A stretch of DNA of 37,252 nucleotides from Octadecabacter sp. Lineage in GTDB: Bacteria; Pseudomonadota; Alphaproteobacteria; Rhodobacterales; Rhodobacteraceae. Of the stretch, positions 27,775 to 34,830 are shown piece by piece. The number at the start of each line of letters is the position of its first letter. The stretch's first letter is position 1. A program made the position numbers and the translations under genes. Location of the stretch: the NCBI GenBank assembly GCA_018608045.1, contig JABBAI010000002.1:1-37252 (forward strand), written 5' to 3'. The notes under the pieces were generated by a model. It was not told the origin of the DNA, searched no databases, and saw only the letters and a list, made by a program, of their open reading frames with translations.

Positions 27775-28878
27775 TTATCCGACGTGGAACAGGGATTGGA
27801 ACAACCGCGGATCGAGGGATTCGGCATCAAACGTCGATCCTTCGGTCAGGACGGACACCGCATCATGACTATGCAGGCTTTCTTGATGGGACGCGATGAC
27901 ACGGTAATCCGCAATGCGCGGATCGCCTTGCAAGGTTTCGGCAAACAGGCGTGCGGCGTCTTCCACAAAGATCGGATTGGCGGCATTCAGTTCGGCAAAT
28001 GCCTGTTCATCTTCGCGCTTCACCATGACTTGGGTTTCGGTAGGTACGGCTGTGCGGCAATGTTCGATAAGGTCTTCGAACCACAAAATGCCAACGGTGT
28101 CGTCGAGTTCAACCGACACACGGGCCACGCTGCGCTGGGAATGGGGCGTCGCCAACTGGCCACGGAACTGGCGGGCATGTTCGGACAATTCAAGCGAACA
28201 CGGACAGGTCGATGAATACACATAATCCAGATGCACGATCTTTTTGCGAACGCCGTCAGTCTCAATCAGTTCAAGCGCAATGTCGTAATATTGGTATCCC
28301 GCCAAACCGGATCGCAAACTGTCGACCTTCATCGGGAAGGACGTGCGCATCATGATTCGCGCATCAAAGCTATCGAGATCGGTTTTGTAGGCATCAAGGG
28401 CAGCGTCGATCACCTCAAACGAAAATGTTTCTTCGGCGTGTTTATAAAATGTCCGCATAATGCGGGACATGTTGATGCCCTTCTTTTCGGCATCAAGCGA
28501 CACTGTGCCGGTCACCGATGTTTCCAACGTCAGATCATCTGAATCCCGCGTGCGAAAGCGGATCGGCAGGCGAAAATTGGAAATGCCCACATGCTGGATC
28601 GCCCGTTTTGCGCCTTTGATCAGGCTGCTCGGACCGTTTTGCAAATCGGGCATTGAGGCTTTGTAAATCTCATCAACCTCGAATTCTTCGGGGTAGGCAC
28701 GCGCAAGTGCGGGGTAATTGGACACCTCTTTGCCGGGCACCAAACGCGACACCAGCGGATCAAGTGCTGCAATTTCTTCGTCCGTAACGCCCGCCGCCCA
28801 TTGGCGCAGCAACGCCAGCGCGTCCGCTGCCTCATCATGGGTCAAATCGCGTTTCAGACCTTTGGTATGGATATTCAT
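27775..28878 (-). CDS. folE2: GTP cyclohydrolase FolE2 (COG1469 type)
   Basis: The 367-residue enzyme converts GTP to dihydroneopterin triphosphate, the first step of folate (and deazapurine) synthesis, and replaces the zinc-dependent FolE1. Typical segments are VGISNFRLPIRFR, MRTSFPMKVDSLRS, VYSSTCPCSLELSEHARQ with catalytic/metal cysteine Cys225, GILWFEDLIE and ASHQESLHSHDA. ATG 28878 with GAGGGG just upstream is preferred to 28941, which has no ribosome site. FolE2 is often induced by zinc limitation via Zur; I saw no clear Zur palindrome upstream. folB and folP of the same pathway are 13 kb away. Confidence 0.95.
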   Translation of the reverse strand: MNIHTKGLKRDLTHDEAADALALLRQWAAGVTDEEIAALDPLVSRLVPGKEVSNYPALARAYPEEFEVDEIYKASMPDLQNGPSSLIKGAKRAIQHVGISNFRLPIRFRTRDSDDLTLETSVTGTVSLDAEKKGINMSRIMRTFYKHAEETFSFEVIDAALDAYKTDLDSFDARIMMRTSFPMKVDSLRSGLAGYQYYDIALELIETDGVRKKIVHLDYVYSSTCPCSLELSEHARQFRGQLATPHSQRSVARVSVELDDTVGILWFEDLIEHCRTAVPTETQVMVKREDEQAFAELNAANPIFVEDAARLFAETLQGDPRIADYRVIASHQESLHSHDAVSVLTEGSTFDAESLDPRLFQSLFHVG

Positions 28879-29030
28879 GGCGCCCCCCTCGGACTCAGCC
28901 CGCAGTACCTCTAGATGGGGTGCTTTACGGTCATTTTCCACTTAATCATGCTCCTGATACGTGACGGGGTCCAATTTGGATCACATAAACGTGGCCCTAA
29001 ACCCAGCAAAAGACCAGACATTTGATGCGC

Positions 29031-30215
29031 TTAGATCGCATCCAACGCGGCCAATAGATCGTCGATCAAATCGCCGGCATCTTCAAGCCCTGCGGAAACC
29101 CGCACAAGACCGCCGGTGATGCCCAAGGTGTCTTTCTGGTGTTGGGGCAGGCGCTGATGGGTTGTTGTGGCGGGGTGCGTCACGATGGATTTCGCATCCG
29201 CAAAGTTGTTGGAGATCGTGAACAACTCAAGCGCGTTCAAAAACTTGAAACACGCGTCTTTGCCGCCCTTCACATCTATCGCTAACACCGTACCGCCCGT
29301 TTCACACTGGCTGCGCGCAAGGTCACATTGCGGATGGGCATCGTGATTAGGATAGCGCACGGTATTCAGCTTTGCATGCCCGTCCAAGGCGCAGGCAATC
29401 GCCATTGCTGTGGCCGATTGTTGGCCCACGCGCAAATCAAGGGTTTCCAATGATTTCAAATGCGTCCACGCGGTAAACGGGTTCATCGCACCGCCTGTAT
29501 GCTTAAGGTAGGCTTCTATCGGGCCGCGGATCAGATCACGGCTCGCGGCGATCAAACCACCCAACATGCGTCCCTGCCCATCGACATGTTTCGTGGTCGA
29601 CACAACGGTAACATCAGCGCCACAATCAGCCGCATACGAATAAATCGGCGTGGCCATGGCATCATCAACAATGACCTTGGCACCAACGCTGTGGGCCGCT
29701 TTGACGACATGGCGCAGGTCGACCACTTCGAGGGTCGGATTCGAGATTGATTCAAGAAAGACCAACGTCGTCTTGTCCGTGATCGCGACGTCCCATTCGG
29801 CATTGTCGGTGCCATCCACCAATGTGACATGAACGCCAAACCGCACAAGAATATCTTCGAGAACATAAAGACACGACCCGAACAGGGCGCGCGACGACAC
29901 AACATGATCCCCCGCCTTCAACAACGCGATCAACGCGCCGGAAACGGCCGCCATGCCAGAGGTACAGGCAAATGCGTCTTCATATCCCAGCAACATTGCC
30001 ATGCGGTCCTCAAACATGCGCACGGTCGGGTTGCCGTAGCGGGCGTAGATAAATTCATCCTCACCCAGATTTTCAAACCGCTGTTCGGCAGCCTCGGCTG
30101 TGGGGTAAACGAACCCCTGCGTCAGGAATACGGCTTCACTGACCTCACCATATTGACTGCGTCGCGTTCCCGCGTGCACCGCTTTTGTGCGTTTCTTCCA
30201 AGTGTCCATTTCCAT
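29031..30215 (-). CDS. metZ: O-succinylhomoserine sulfhydrylase
   Basis: This 394-residue cystathionine-gamma-synthase-fold PLP enzyme should make homocysteine from O-succinylhomoserine and sulfide. FLTQGFVYPTAEAAEQRFEN, FIYARYGNPTVRMFEDRMA, an ACTSGMAAVSGALIALLKAG segment and the cofactor lysine Lys209 in VSTTKHVDGQGRMLGG are typical of MetZ. The length matches. ATG 30215 has a GAAGGGG ribosome site. Its leader carries a sigma70-like promoter, a SAM-II aptamer and an intrinsic terminator, which fits methionine synthesis repressed by S-adenosylmethionine. O-acetylhomoserine use cannot be excluded from sequence alone. Confidence 0.96.
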   Translation of the reverse strand: MEMDTWKKRTKAVHAGTRRSQYGEVSEAVFLTQGFVYPTAEAAEQRFENLGEDEFIYARYGNPTVRMFEDRMAMLLGYEDAFACTSGMAAVSGALIALLKAGDHVVSSRALFGSCLYVLEDILVRFGVHVTLVDGTDNAEWDVAITDKTTLVFLESISNPTLEVVDLRHVVKAAHSVGAKVIVDDAMATPIYSYAADCGADVTVVSTTKHVDGQGRMLGGLIAASRDLIRGPIEAYLKHTGGAMNPFTAWTHLKSLETLDLRVGQQSATAMAIACALDGHAKLNTVRYPNHDAHPQCDLARSQCETGGTVLAIDVKGGKDACFKFLNALELFTISNNFADAKSIVTHPATTTHQRLPQHQKDTLGITGGLVRVSAGLEDAGDLIDDLLAALDAI

Positions 30216-30228
30216 GCCCCTTCAAAGC

Positions 30229-30260
30229 AAAAAACCCCGACACCGGCAAAGGTATCGGGG
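30229..30260 (-). terminator. Intrinsic terminator in the metZ leader
   Basis: Read on the minus strand, CCCCGATACC, loop TTTGCC, GGTGTCGGGG (plus 30260-30235) form a 10-bp stem with one G-U pair, followed by six T (plus 30234-30229). It lies between the SAM-II aptamer and the metZ ribosome site, so it is placed for premature termination when S-adenosylmethionine is bound. Confidence 0.85.
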
Positions 30261-30270
30261 CTGCGCCCGT

Positions 30271-30324
30271 CCCTTTTAGCAGAATATTTAAAGTGGCCCG
30301 CAATCCGAGGTCAAATCGCCACTG
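30271..30324 (-). promoter_or_regulatory. SAM-II riboswitch aptamer upstream of metZ
   Basis: On the minus strand, AGTGGC at 30323-30318 pairs with GCCACT at 30297-30292 to form stem P1. The conserved GATTTGA follows its 5' strand, TTTAAA follows its 3' strand, and GCTAAAAGG is at 30280-30272. CCT at 30310-30308 can pair with AGG at 30274-30272 to make the expected pseudoknot. These are the diagnostic elements of the SAM-II (metA) riboswitch known from alphaproteobacterial methionine genes. A terminator follows immediately downstream. Confidence 0.87.
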
Positions 30325-30329
30325 ACCGT

Positions 30330-30358
30330 TGGATACGCCCGCACCAGTGCCACGTCAA
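30330..30358 (-). promoter_or_regulatory. Sigma70-like promoter of metZ
   Basis: On the minus strand TTGACG (30358-30353) and TATCCA (30335-30330) are separated by exactly 17 bp. A transcript starting about seven bases downstream would begin near 30323, at the first base of aptamer stem P1. Confidence 0.7.
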
Positions 30359-30413
30359 CACCCCTTGCGCGCAGCGATGTGTCGGGCATTGTGACCAAGA
30401 CAGGAGAACCGCA

Positions 30414-31112
30414 ATGACCATTGCATTGTATTACTGGCCCACGCCCAACGGCTGGAAAACCACAATCTGCCTAGAGGAAATGGGGCTCGATTATACCGTA
30501 AACCTGATAATTATCGGGGCGGGCGATCAATTTGCACCCGATTTTCTTAAGATTGCGCCTAACAATCGGATGCCAGCAATTGTGGACCTCGATGGACCAG
30601 ATGGTGCGCCAATTTCGATTTTTGAATCAGGCGCGATACTGCAATACCTTGCCCGTAAAACCGGCCATTTCGGCGGCCCGAGCGAACGCGACCGCATCGC
30701 TGTGGATCAATGGTTGACGTGGCAAATGGGTGGTCTGGGGCCAATGGCGGGGCAAGCCCATCATTTCCTTAAATACGCACCCCACATGGATCCACCACAA
30801 GACATTCCTTACGCCAAAGACCGCTACCGCGCTGAAACTTCACGGCTTTACGGTGTCCTTGATCGCCAGCTTGCCAGCCATGAATTTGTTGCCGGGGATT
30901 TTTATTCCATCGCGGATATGTCGATCTGGGGCCGGGCGTCCCTATGGGAAGGCCAGCAGCAAACCCTCGACGACAAGCTACACTTGGCCCGTTGGCTGGA
31001 TACTGTGACTGCGCGCCCTGCTGTTGAACGGGGCCGTGCCGTGGCCGCGCAAATGCGTGGCGATTACAAAGGGGACAAGGCCGCACAGGATCGATTGTTC
31101 AAGCGCGACTAA
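30414..31112 (+). CDS. Glutathione S-transferase, YfcG/Ure2-like
   Basis: This 232-residue protein has an N-terminal thioredoxin-fold GST domain (ALYYWPTPNGWKTTICLEEM, then NRMPAIVDLDGP and IFESGAILQYLARKTG with the cis-proline and glutathione-binding Glu-Ser) and a helical C-terminal domain (WLTWQMGGLGPMAGQAHHFL). It resembles the Nu-class disulfide-bond reductases YfcG/YghU. The start at 30414 has AGGAG upstream; a much longer frame reaching back to 29829 runs through metZ and is rejected. It is divergent from metZ. Cytoplasmic; physiological substrate unknown. Confidence 0.92.
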   Translation: MTIALYYWPTPNGWKTTICLEEMGLDYTVNLIIIGAGDQFAPDFLKIAPNNRMPAIVDLDGPDGAPISIFESGAILQYLARKTGHFGGPSERDRIAVDQWLTWQMGGLGPMAGQAHHFLKYAPHMDPPQDIPYAKDRYRAETSRLYGVLDRQLASHEFVAGDFYSIADMSIWGRASLWEGQQQTLDDKLHLARWLDTVTARPAVERGRAVAAQMRGDYKGDKAAQDRLFKRD

Positions 31113-31165
31113 CACAATATTTACGATTGCAGCCTAGGCCAGACGGGTGAGTTAAGGAGCCCTCG

Positions 31166-31447
31166 ATGTCAGGCCGTGCCCAACGTTTTCCCGCGAATTT
31201 CCCAGTTGTCCTGCGTCAGGGGCCAACGATGTTTCCTGCCACGATTTGTAACATTAGCGTGGGTGGCGGATGTATCGTCAGCGCGACGTCCATGACCAAG
31301 GGCCAAACAGCGGTTCTGGATTATGCAGTGGGGCAAACCCGCGCCACTGTGATGTGGTCCACCGGCAATATGGTTGGTCTGCGATTTGAAAACCCGCTGT
31401 CCACATTGGGGCTGAACAGCAGCCGTGCAATGAAATCGATGGCTTAA
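31166..31447 (+). CDS. PilZ-domain protein
   Basis: The 93-residue protein is a lone PilZ-like beta barrel. It has arginines near the start (GRAQRFPANFPVVLR), the NISVGGGCI stretch corresponding to the (D/N)xSxxG motif, and VGLRFENP near the end. PilZ proteins often bind cyclic di-GMP, and a diguanylate cyclase is encoded at 7226-7960. AAGGAG six bases before ATG 31166 supports the start. The consensus RxxxR pair is imperfect (R4 and R7), so binding is unproven. The stop overlaps the stop of convergent yciB by a TTAA tetranucleotide. Confidence 0.82.
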   Translation: MSGRAQRFPANFPVVLRQGPTMFPATICNISVGGGCIVSATSMTKGQTAVLDYAVGQTRATVMWSTGNMVGLRFENPLSTLGLNSSRAMKSMA

Positions 31448-32055
31448 GGATCTTTGGCTGTATCAGGTTCGGTCACGTATTTTTGCAACGTGACGATCTG
31501 AATCCAAAGGTACAAAAACAGGGCCAGCGGGAACCCAAACGTTTCAATCTTGACCCAAGCTTCTGTCGACATTGTTCGCCACACGATTTCATTGATGATC
31601 GCGAGGGCGGCAAATCCCAAAGCCAGGCGCTTGGTCAGGATCATCCAGCCTTCGTCTTGCATCGGCAGCATGTCTTCCATTACGTATTTTAGCAGGCTTT
31701 TGCCGCGCAACAGCCCGATCCCAAGGATCACTGCAAACAATCCATTCACGATTGAGGTCTTCATTTTGAAAAACCTCTCGTCGTTGAACCACGCGGTCAG
31801 CGCCCCAAAGAAAATCACCATCAACGCGGTAAACACCTGAATTCGGCTGAGTTTTCCGGTCAATGCCCACAAAATCCCCATCGCCACGATCAAGACAGGC
31901 ACGAAGGCGACCGTCGCCACGATAAAGCCCGTGTATTCGGTGCCGCCAAAGGTGAAAACGTCATTTTTGATGCGCAGGTACAATACAAAGAACGCGACCG
32001 TCGGGCCGAGTTCCAAGACTTGTTTCAGGACGGGATTGATTGTTTTTTCAGTCAT
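31444..32055 (-). CDS. yciB: Inner membrane septation protein, YciB/IspZ family
   Basis: The 203-residue polytopic protein has five or six membrane segments and the YciB pattern: VLELGPTVAFFVLYLRIKND, IQVFTALMVIFFGALTAWFN, DERFFKMKTSIVNGLFAVIL, GIGLLRGKSLLKYVM. The family supports septation and envelope integrity in enterobacteria. Its ATG lies nine bases beyond the stop of the DMT gene, in the ftsY cluster. The C-terminus overlaps the PilZ gene stop. Confidence 0.93.
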   Translation of the reverse strand: MTEKTINPVLKQVLELGPTVAFFVLYLRIKNDVFTFGGTEYTGFIVATVAFVPVLIVAMGILWALTGKLSRIQVFTALMVIFFGALTAWFNDERFFKMKTSIVNGLFAVILGIGLLRGKSLLKYVMEDMLPMQDEGWMILTKRLALGFAALAIINEIVWRTMSTEAWVKIETFGFPLALFLYLWIQIVTLQKYVTEPDTAKDP

Positions 32056-32064
32056 AAACAGGAC

Positions 32065-32967
32065 TTAACCTCCCAATTGGACCATTACAGCCCCCAAAGC
32101 GATGAGAGCCATCAACAATAAGCGACGCGGCCCCACTGTTTCACCCAAAATGAACCATCCGATGAGGGCGGCAAACACCGTGGATGTTTCGCGCAATACC
32201 GCCGCTTCCCCGACGCCGCCAAGACGCGTGGCCATCATCAGACCACCAAAACTGGCCCATGCAATCACCGCACCCACAAGCCCGCGCCGCAGCAAAGACC
32301 CCATCCCACCGGGCGCGCCTGTGCGGCGATATCGCAGGGCGGCTAAAATCGGAAAATCCAATGCTGTAAGAAAGAAGAACCACGCCAAAAAGGTAAAAGG
32401 ATCAGGGGATTGGCGGATGCCGTAGGCGTCCCAAACCGTATAGATAGCGACCAGCATGCCACCCGCAAATGCCCATATCAGCCCGATTTTCAGGCCGCGC
32501 AAATCGACCTTTTCCGCCGCCATATTCCGCAGCGCCAAAAACAGCATCGCACACGACAAACAGGCCACACCTGCCCATTGCAGGGGGGCAAAGTATTCGC
32601 CCAGAAATACGCTCGCGCCGACAACGGTGACAAGCGGGCCGGTGCCACGGATCACGGGATAGACCACCGTATAGGCCGCGCGTTCATAGGCCAAAGCAAC
32701 GGTCACTTTGTACGCGAAATGAACGATCATCGCGCCAATCAGGATCATAAATGTGGACGTGGTCGGCCAAGGCACCAGAAAAAACGCAACGGGCGCTGAA
32801 ATAACGACCAGCCATGCGTCAATCGATCCGCGCATCAGCCAAGGGTCATGGCGCCCCTTTTGCAGCGCACCAAACACCGCATGCGCAACAGCGGACATCA
32901 ACGCCAACATAGTCGCCCATCGCGCCCCTTCCGGCGTGCCCGCGATTGAGATGATCCACTCTGTCAT
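32065..32967 (-). CDS. DMT-superfamily EamA transporter
   Basis: The 300-residue membrane protein has about ten hydrophobic segments in two repeats. VTVALAYERAAYTVVYPVIR then GTGPLVTVVGASVFLGEYFA close the first EamA unit; AAVLRETSTVFAALIGWFILGE closes the second. The substrate is unknown. ATG 32967 (MTEWIISIAG) is preferred; the longer frame from 33009 overlaps the preceding secreted-protein gene and lacks a ribosome site. It lies 7 bp from the stop of the upstream gene and is probably in an operon with ftsY, the two secreted proteins and yciB. Confidence 0.88.
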   Translation of the reverse strand: MTEWIISIAGTPEGARWATMLALMSAVAHAVFGALQKGRHDPWLMRGSIDAWLVVISAPVAFFLVPWPTTSTFMILIGAMIVHFAYKVTVALAYERAAYTVVYPVIRGTGPLVTVVGASVFLGEYFAPLQWAGVACLSCAMLFLALRNMAAEKVDLRGLKIGLIWAFAGGMLVAIYTVWDAYGIRQSPDPFTFLAWFFFLTALDFPILAALRYRRTGAPGGMGSLLRRGLVGAVIAWASFGGLMMATRLGGVGEAAVLRETSTVFAALIGWFILGETVGPRRLLLMALIALGAVMVQLGG

Positions 32968-32974
32968 TGATATA

Positions 32975-33889
32975 TTAGTCAGCGACTTGGGCCGACGGGG
33001 TCCAATCAACGTCCACGCTCAGACCGTCAAACATGATGTCCATTTCATTGCTGATCGCGTCATCATCCATCACAGCGGAAAACGCCGAATACATGGCGGA
33101 TCCGACCTGCATCAGACCAAGGCCACGCTCGGATGCCACCGACACTTCAAGCGTGCCGATCGGGTTTGGTAAGTCGGCAGCAAACGCCATCATTTCTGCG
33201 CGCGATGCATTGTCCATCAATCCCTCTGGCAGTCTTGAAATCGCATCGAATGCCGCTTCGCTTTGGGACTTTGGCGTGCCTGTTACCTCGATCTCGCCGT
33301 GAAATCCGAACGGGTTTTCATGGGTTCCGTCCAACGTCATCGTCACCAATCCAGCCTTGAACGCGGCGGACCCCATCGACACTTGCATCATCGCGGGGGA
33401 CGATAAGAACACCCTTTCGAACACCCCTGACACAGACAGACTGTCGCCAAAATCGTTTGTGACGACGGCGCGTTCTAGAATGACCAAGCCAGCATCTGGG
33501 TCTTGGCGCACGGTGGCTTCAATATCCAACGGCGGGTGCCCACTTGGGCCGCGCGTTTGGGCGTTTCCCTCGTCAAAATCCTCAATCCGGATTTGAACCG
33601 CCAAGGGGGGAATGCCATCGCGGGTCCAGCCCGTGGAGCCCTGCAATCGCCAGTCAATCGAGGTAAACGGTAGTTCGCCAAAACCCGGATCGGCGGCGCG
33701 AAACTGGCACCAGCCATCCGCAGTGATACGCACCATTTGAATCTGAAGCCCGACTGTCGCATCGTTCGGACTGATCAAATCAGCCGCCCGTTGATAGGCT
33801 TCTTGGCAAGACGTGCGGTTCATTTGGTCTTGGGCAAAGGCTGCGATCGGCGTCATCGCGATCAAAGCTGCGGGAATCAGATTTCTCAT
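32975..33889 (-). CDS. Secreted protein of unknown function, related to its upstream neighbour (DUF2125-like)
   Basis: The 304-residue precursor has a signal peptide (MRNLIPAALIAMTPIAAFAQ). The mature part is beta-rich with cysteines spaced as in its neighbour: a CQEAYQRAADLI segment, then GWCQFRAADPGFGELPFTSI, a DGIPPLAVQI motif and SRLPEGLMDN. The end LPNPIGTLEVSVASERGLGL matches the neighbour's LPSPRGSAQLQLRADPTLGA in layout. It resembles DUF2125-type periplasmic proteins; assignment is tentative. ATG 33889 has GGAGG upstream and overlaps the neighbour's stop by four bases (ATGA). Function unknown. Confidence 0.8.
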   Translation of the reverse strand: MRNLIPAALIAMTPIAAFAQDQMNRTSCQEAYQRAADLISPNDATVGLQIQMVRITADGWCQFRAADPGFGELPFTSIDWRLQGSTGWTRDGIPPLAVQIRIEDFDEGNAQTRGPSGHPPLDIEATVRQDPDAGLVILERAVVTNDFGDSLSVSGVFERVFLSSPAMMQVSMGSAAFKAGLVTMTLDGTHENPFGFHGEIEVTGTPKSQSEAAFDAISRLPEGLMDNASRAEMMAFAADLPNPIGTLEVSVASERGLGLMQVGSAMYSAFSAVMDDDAISNEMDIMFDGLSVDVDWTPSAQVAD

Positions 33890-34830
33890 TTGGCGCCCTC
33901 CGTAGCCGTCCATGTGAATTGAACGCCTACTCCGTCCAAACCGGTTTCAACCAAAGCGGTGGCAGTGGCGTCGCGCCACAGGGACGCAAGACGCCCCAAG
34001 CGCACGGCCCCAAGCGTCGGATCGGCACGAAGTTGCAGCTGCGCGCTACCGCGCGGCGAGGGCAGGCTTTCAACAAACGCAGACAACGCGGCGCGGCTGT
34101 TTTGCGGCATAAACACGTCGGGTAAAGTATTTATCACATCAATGACTTGCCCCTTTAATGCGTCGACTTGCGCTTGCGGTGCGCCTTCACCAGATTTCAG
34201 CAAGATATTTCCAAGCATCACAACGGCATGGGTTTCAAACCAGCCATCAAATTCCGATTTGATCATCAAATTACGCAGGCCAGCTGTGCCCAGACTTGTT
34301 TGCATCGATGCCAGATCGGTCAGATTTGCACCCTCAAGGCGTGCCGTTGCCTCGATCCGGTTGGTATCGTTAAATTCAAGATAAGACGACCCAAGCGTCA
34401 CAGTGTTTTGTACCCCGTCCCAACGCAGCGACGCCCCGAATGCCATTTGGGATTTGTCCATTTGCAGGCCCAGCAAGTAGTCAAACACGTCATCGCCGGT
34501 TTGTACCGTCACGCCCAAACCCGTTCCTTCAATGTCCAAAGCACGCGGAGGAAGGCCGTCTTCGATAAAGCGTTGCATATCGGATGCGCGCCACCGCAGT
34601 GCCCCGATCCGTATGCCGCTGTTACTGCTTGTGGGGACGACCATGTCTGTAATCAAGCACCACCCAGCCTCATCCACGGTCGGTGTTGGCAGGGCATTCG
34701 GGTTTTCAACCAGCGCTGCAATTGCATCGAAACTGCCGGAACATTGAACGTCCGACATGCGGTCTTGTGCCGCTGACCCAGATGCAAAGGGGGCTGCCAA
34801 CAACAGAACACAGGCGGCAATGTATTTCAT
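33886..34830 (-). CDS. Secreted protein of unknown function, related to its downstream neighbour
   Basis: The 314-residue precursor has a signal peptide (MKYIAACVLLLAAPFASGSA). The mature part begins with cysteine-containing VQCSGSFDAIAALVEN and EAGWCLITDMVV, followed by RWRASDMQRFIEDGLPPRAL. The C-terminal LPSPRGSAQLQLRADPTLGA is shared in pattern with the next gene, so the two are diverged tandem paralogues. Its ATG overlaps the ftsY stop by four bases and its stop overlaps the next gene's start, so the three are translationally coupled. Function unknown; periplasmic location inferred. Confidence 0.82.
   Translation of the reverse strand: MKYIAACVLLLAAPFASGSAAQDRMSDVQCSGSFDAIAALVENPNALPTPTVDEAGWCLITDMVVPTSSNSGIRIGALRWRASDMQRFIEDGLPPRALDIEGTGLGVTVQTGDDVFDYLLGLQMDKSQMAFGASLRWDGVQNTVTLGSSYLEFNDTNRIEATARLEGANLTDLASMQTSLGTAGLRNLMIKSEFDGWFETHAVVMLGNILLKSGEGAPQAQVDALKGQVIDVINTLPDVFMPQNSRAALSAFVESLPSPRGSAQLQLRADPTLGAVRLGRLASLWRDATATALVETGLDGVGVQFTWTATEGAK

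Noticed and set aside
28879-29030. Zur-type palindrome upstream of folE2
   Set aside because: Only a short CCAATTTGG palindrome is present, which does not match a Zur box.
29829-30413. N-terminal extension of the glutathione transferase
   Set aside because: It runs antisense through metZ and its riboswitch; ATG 30414 has an AGGAG site and the normal GST N-terminus.
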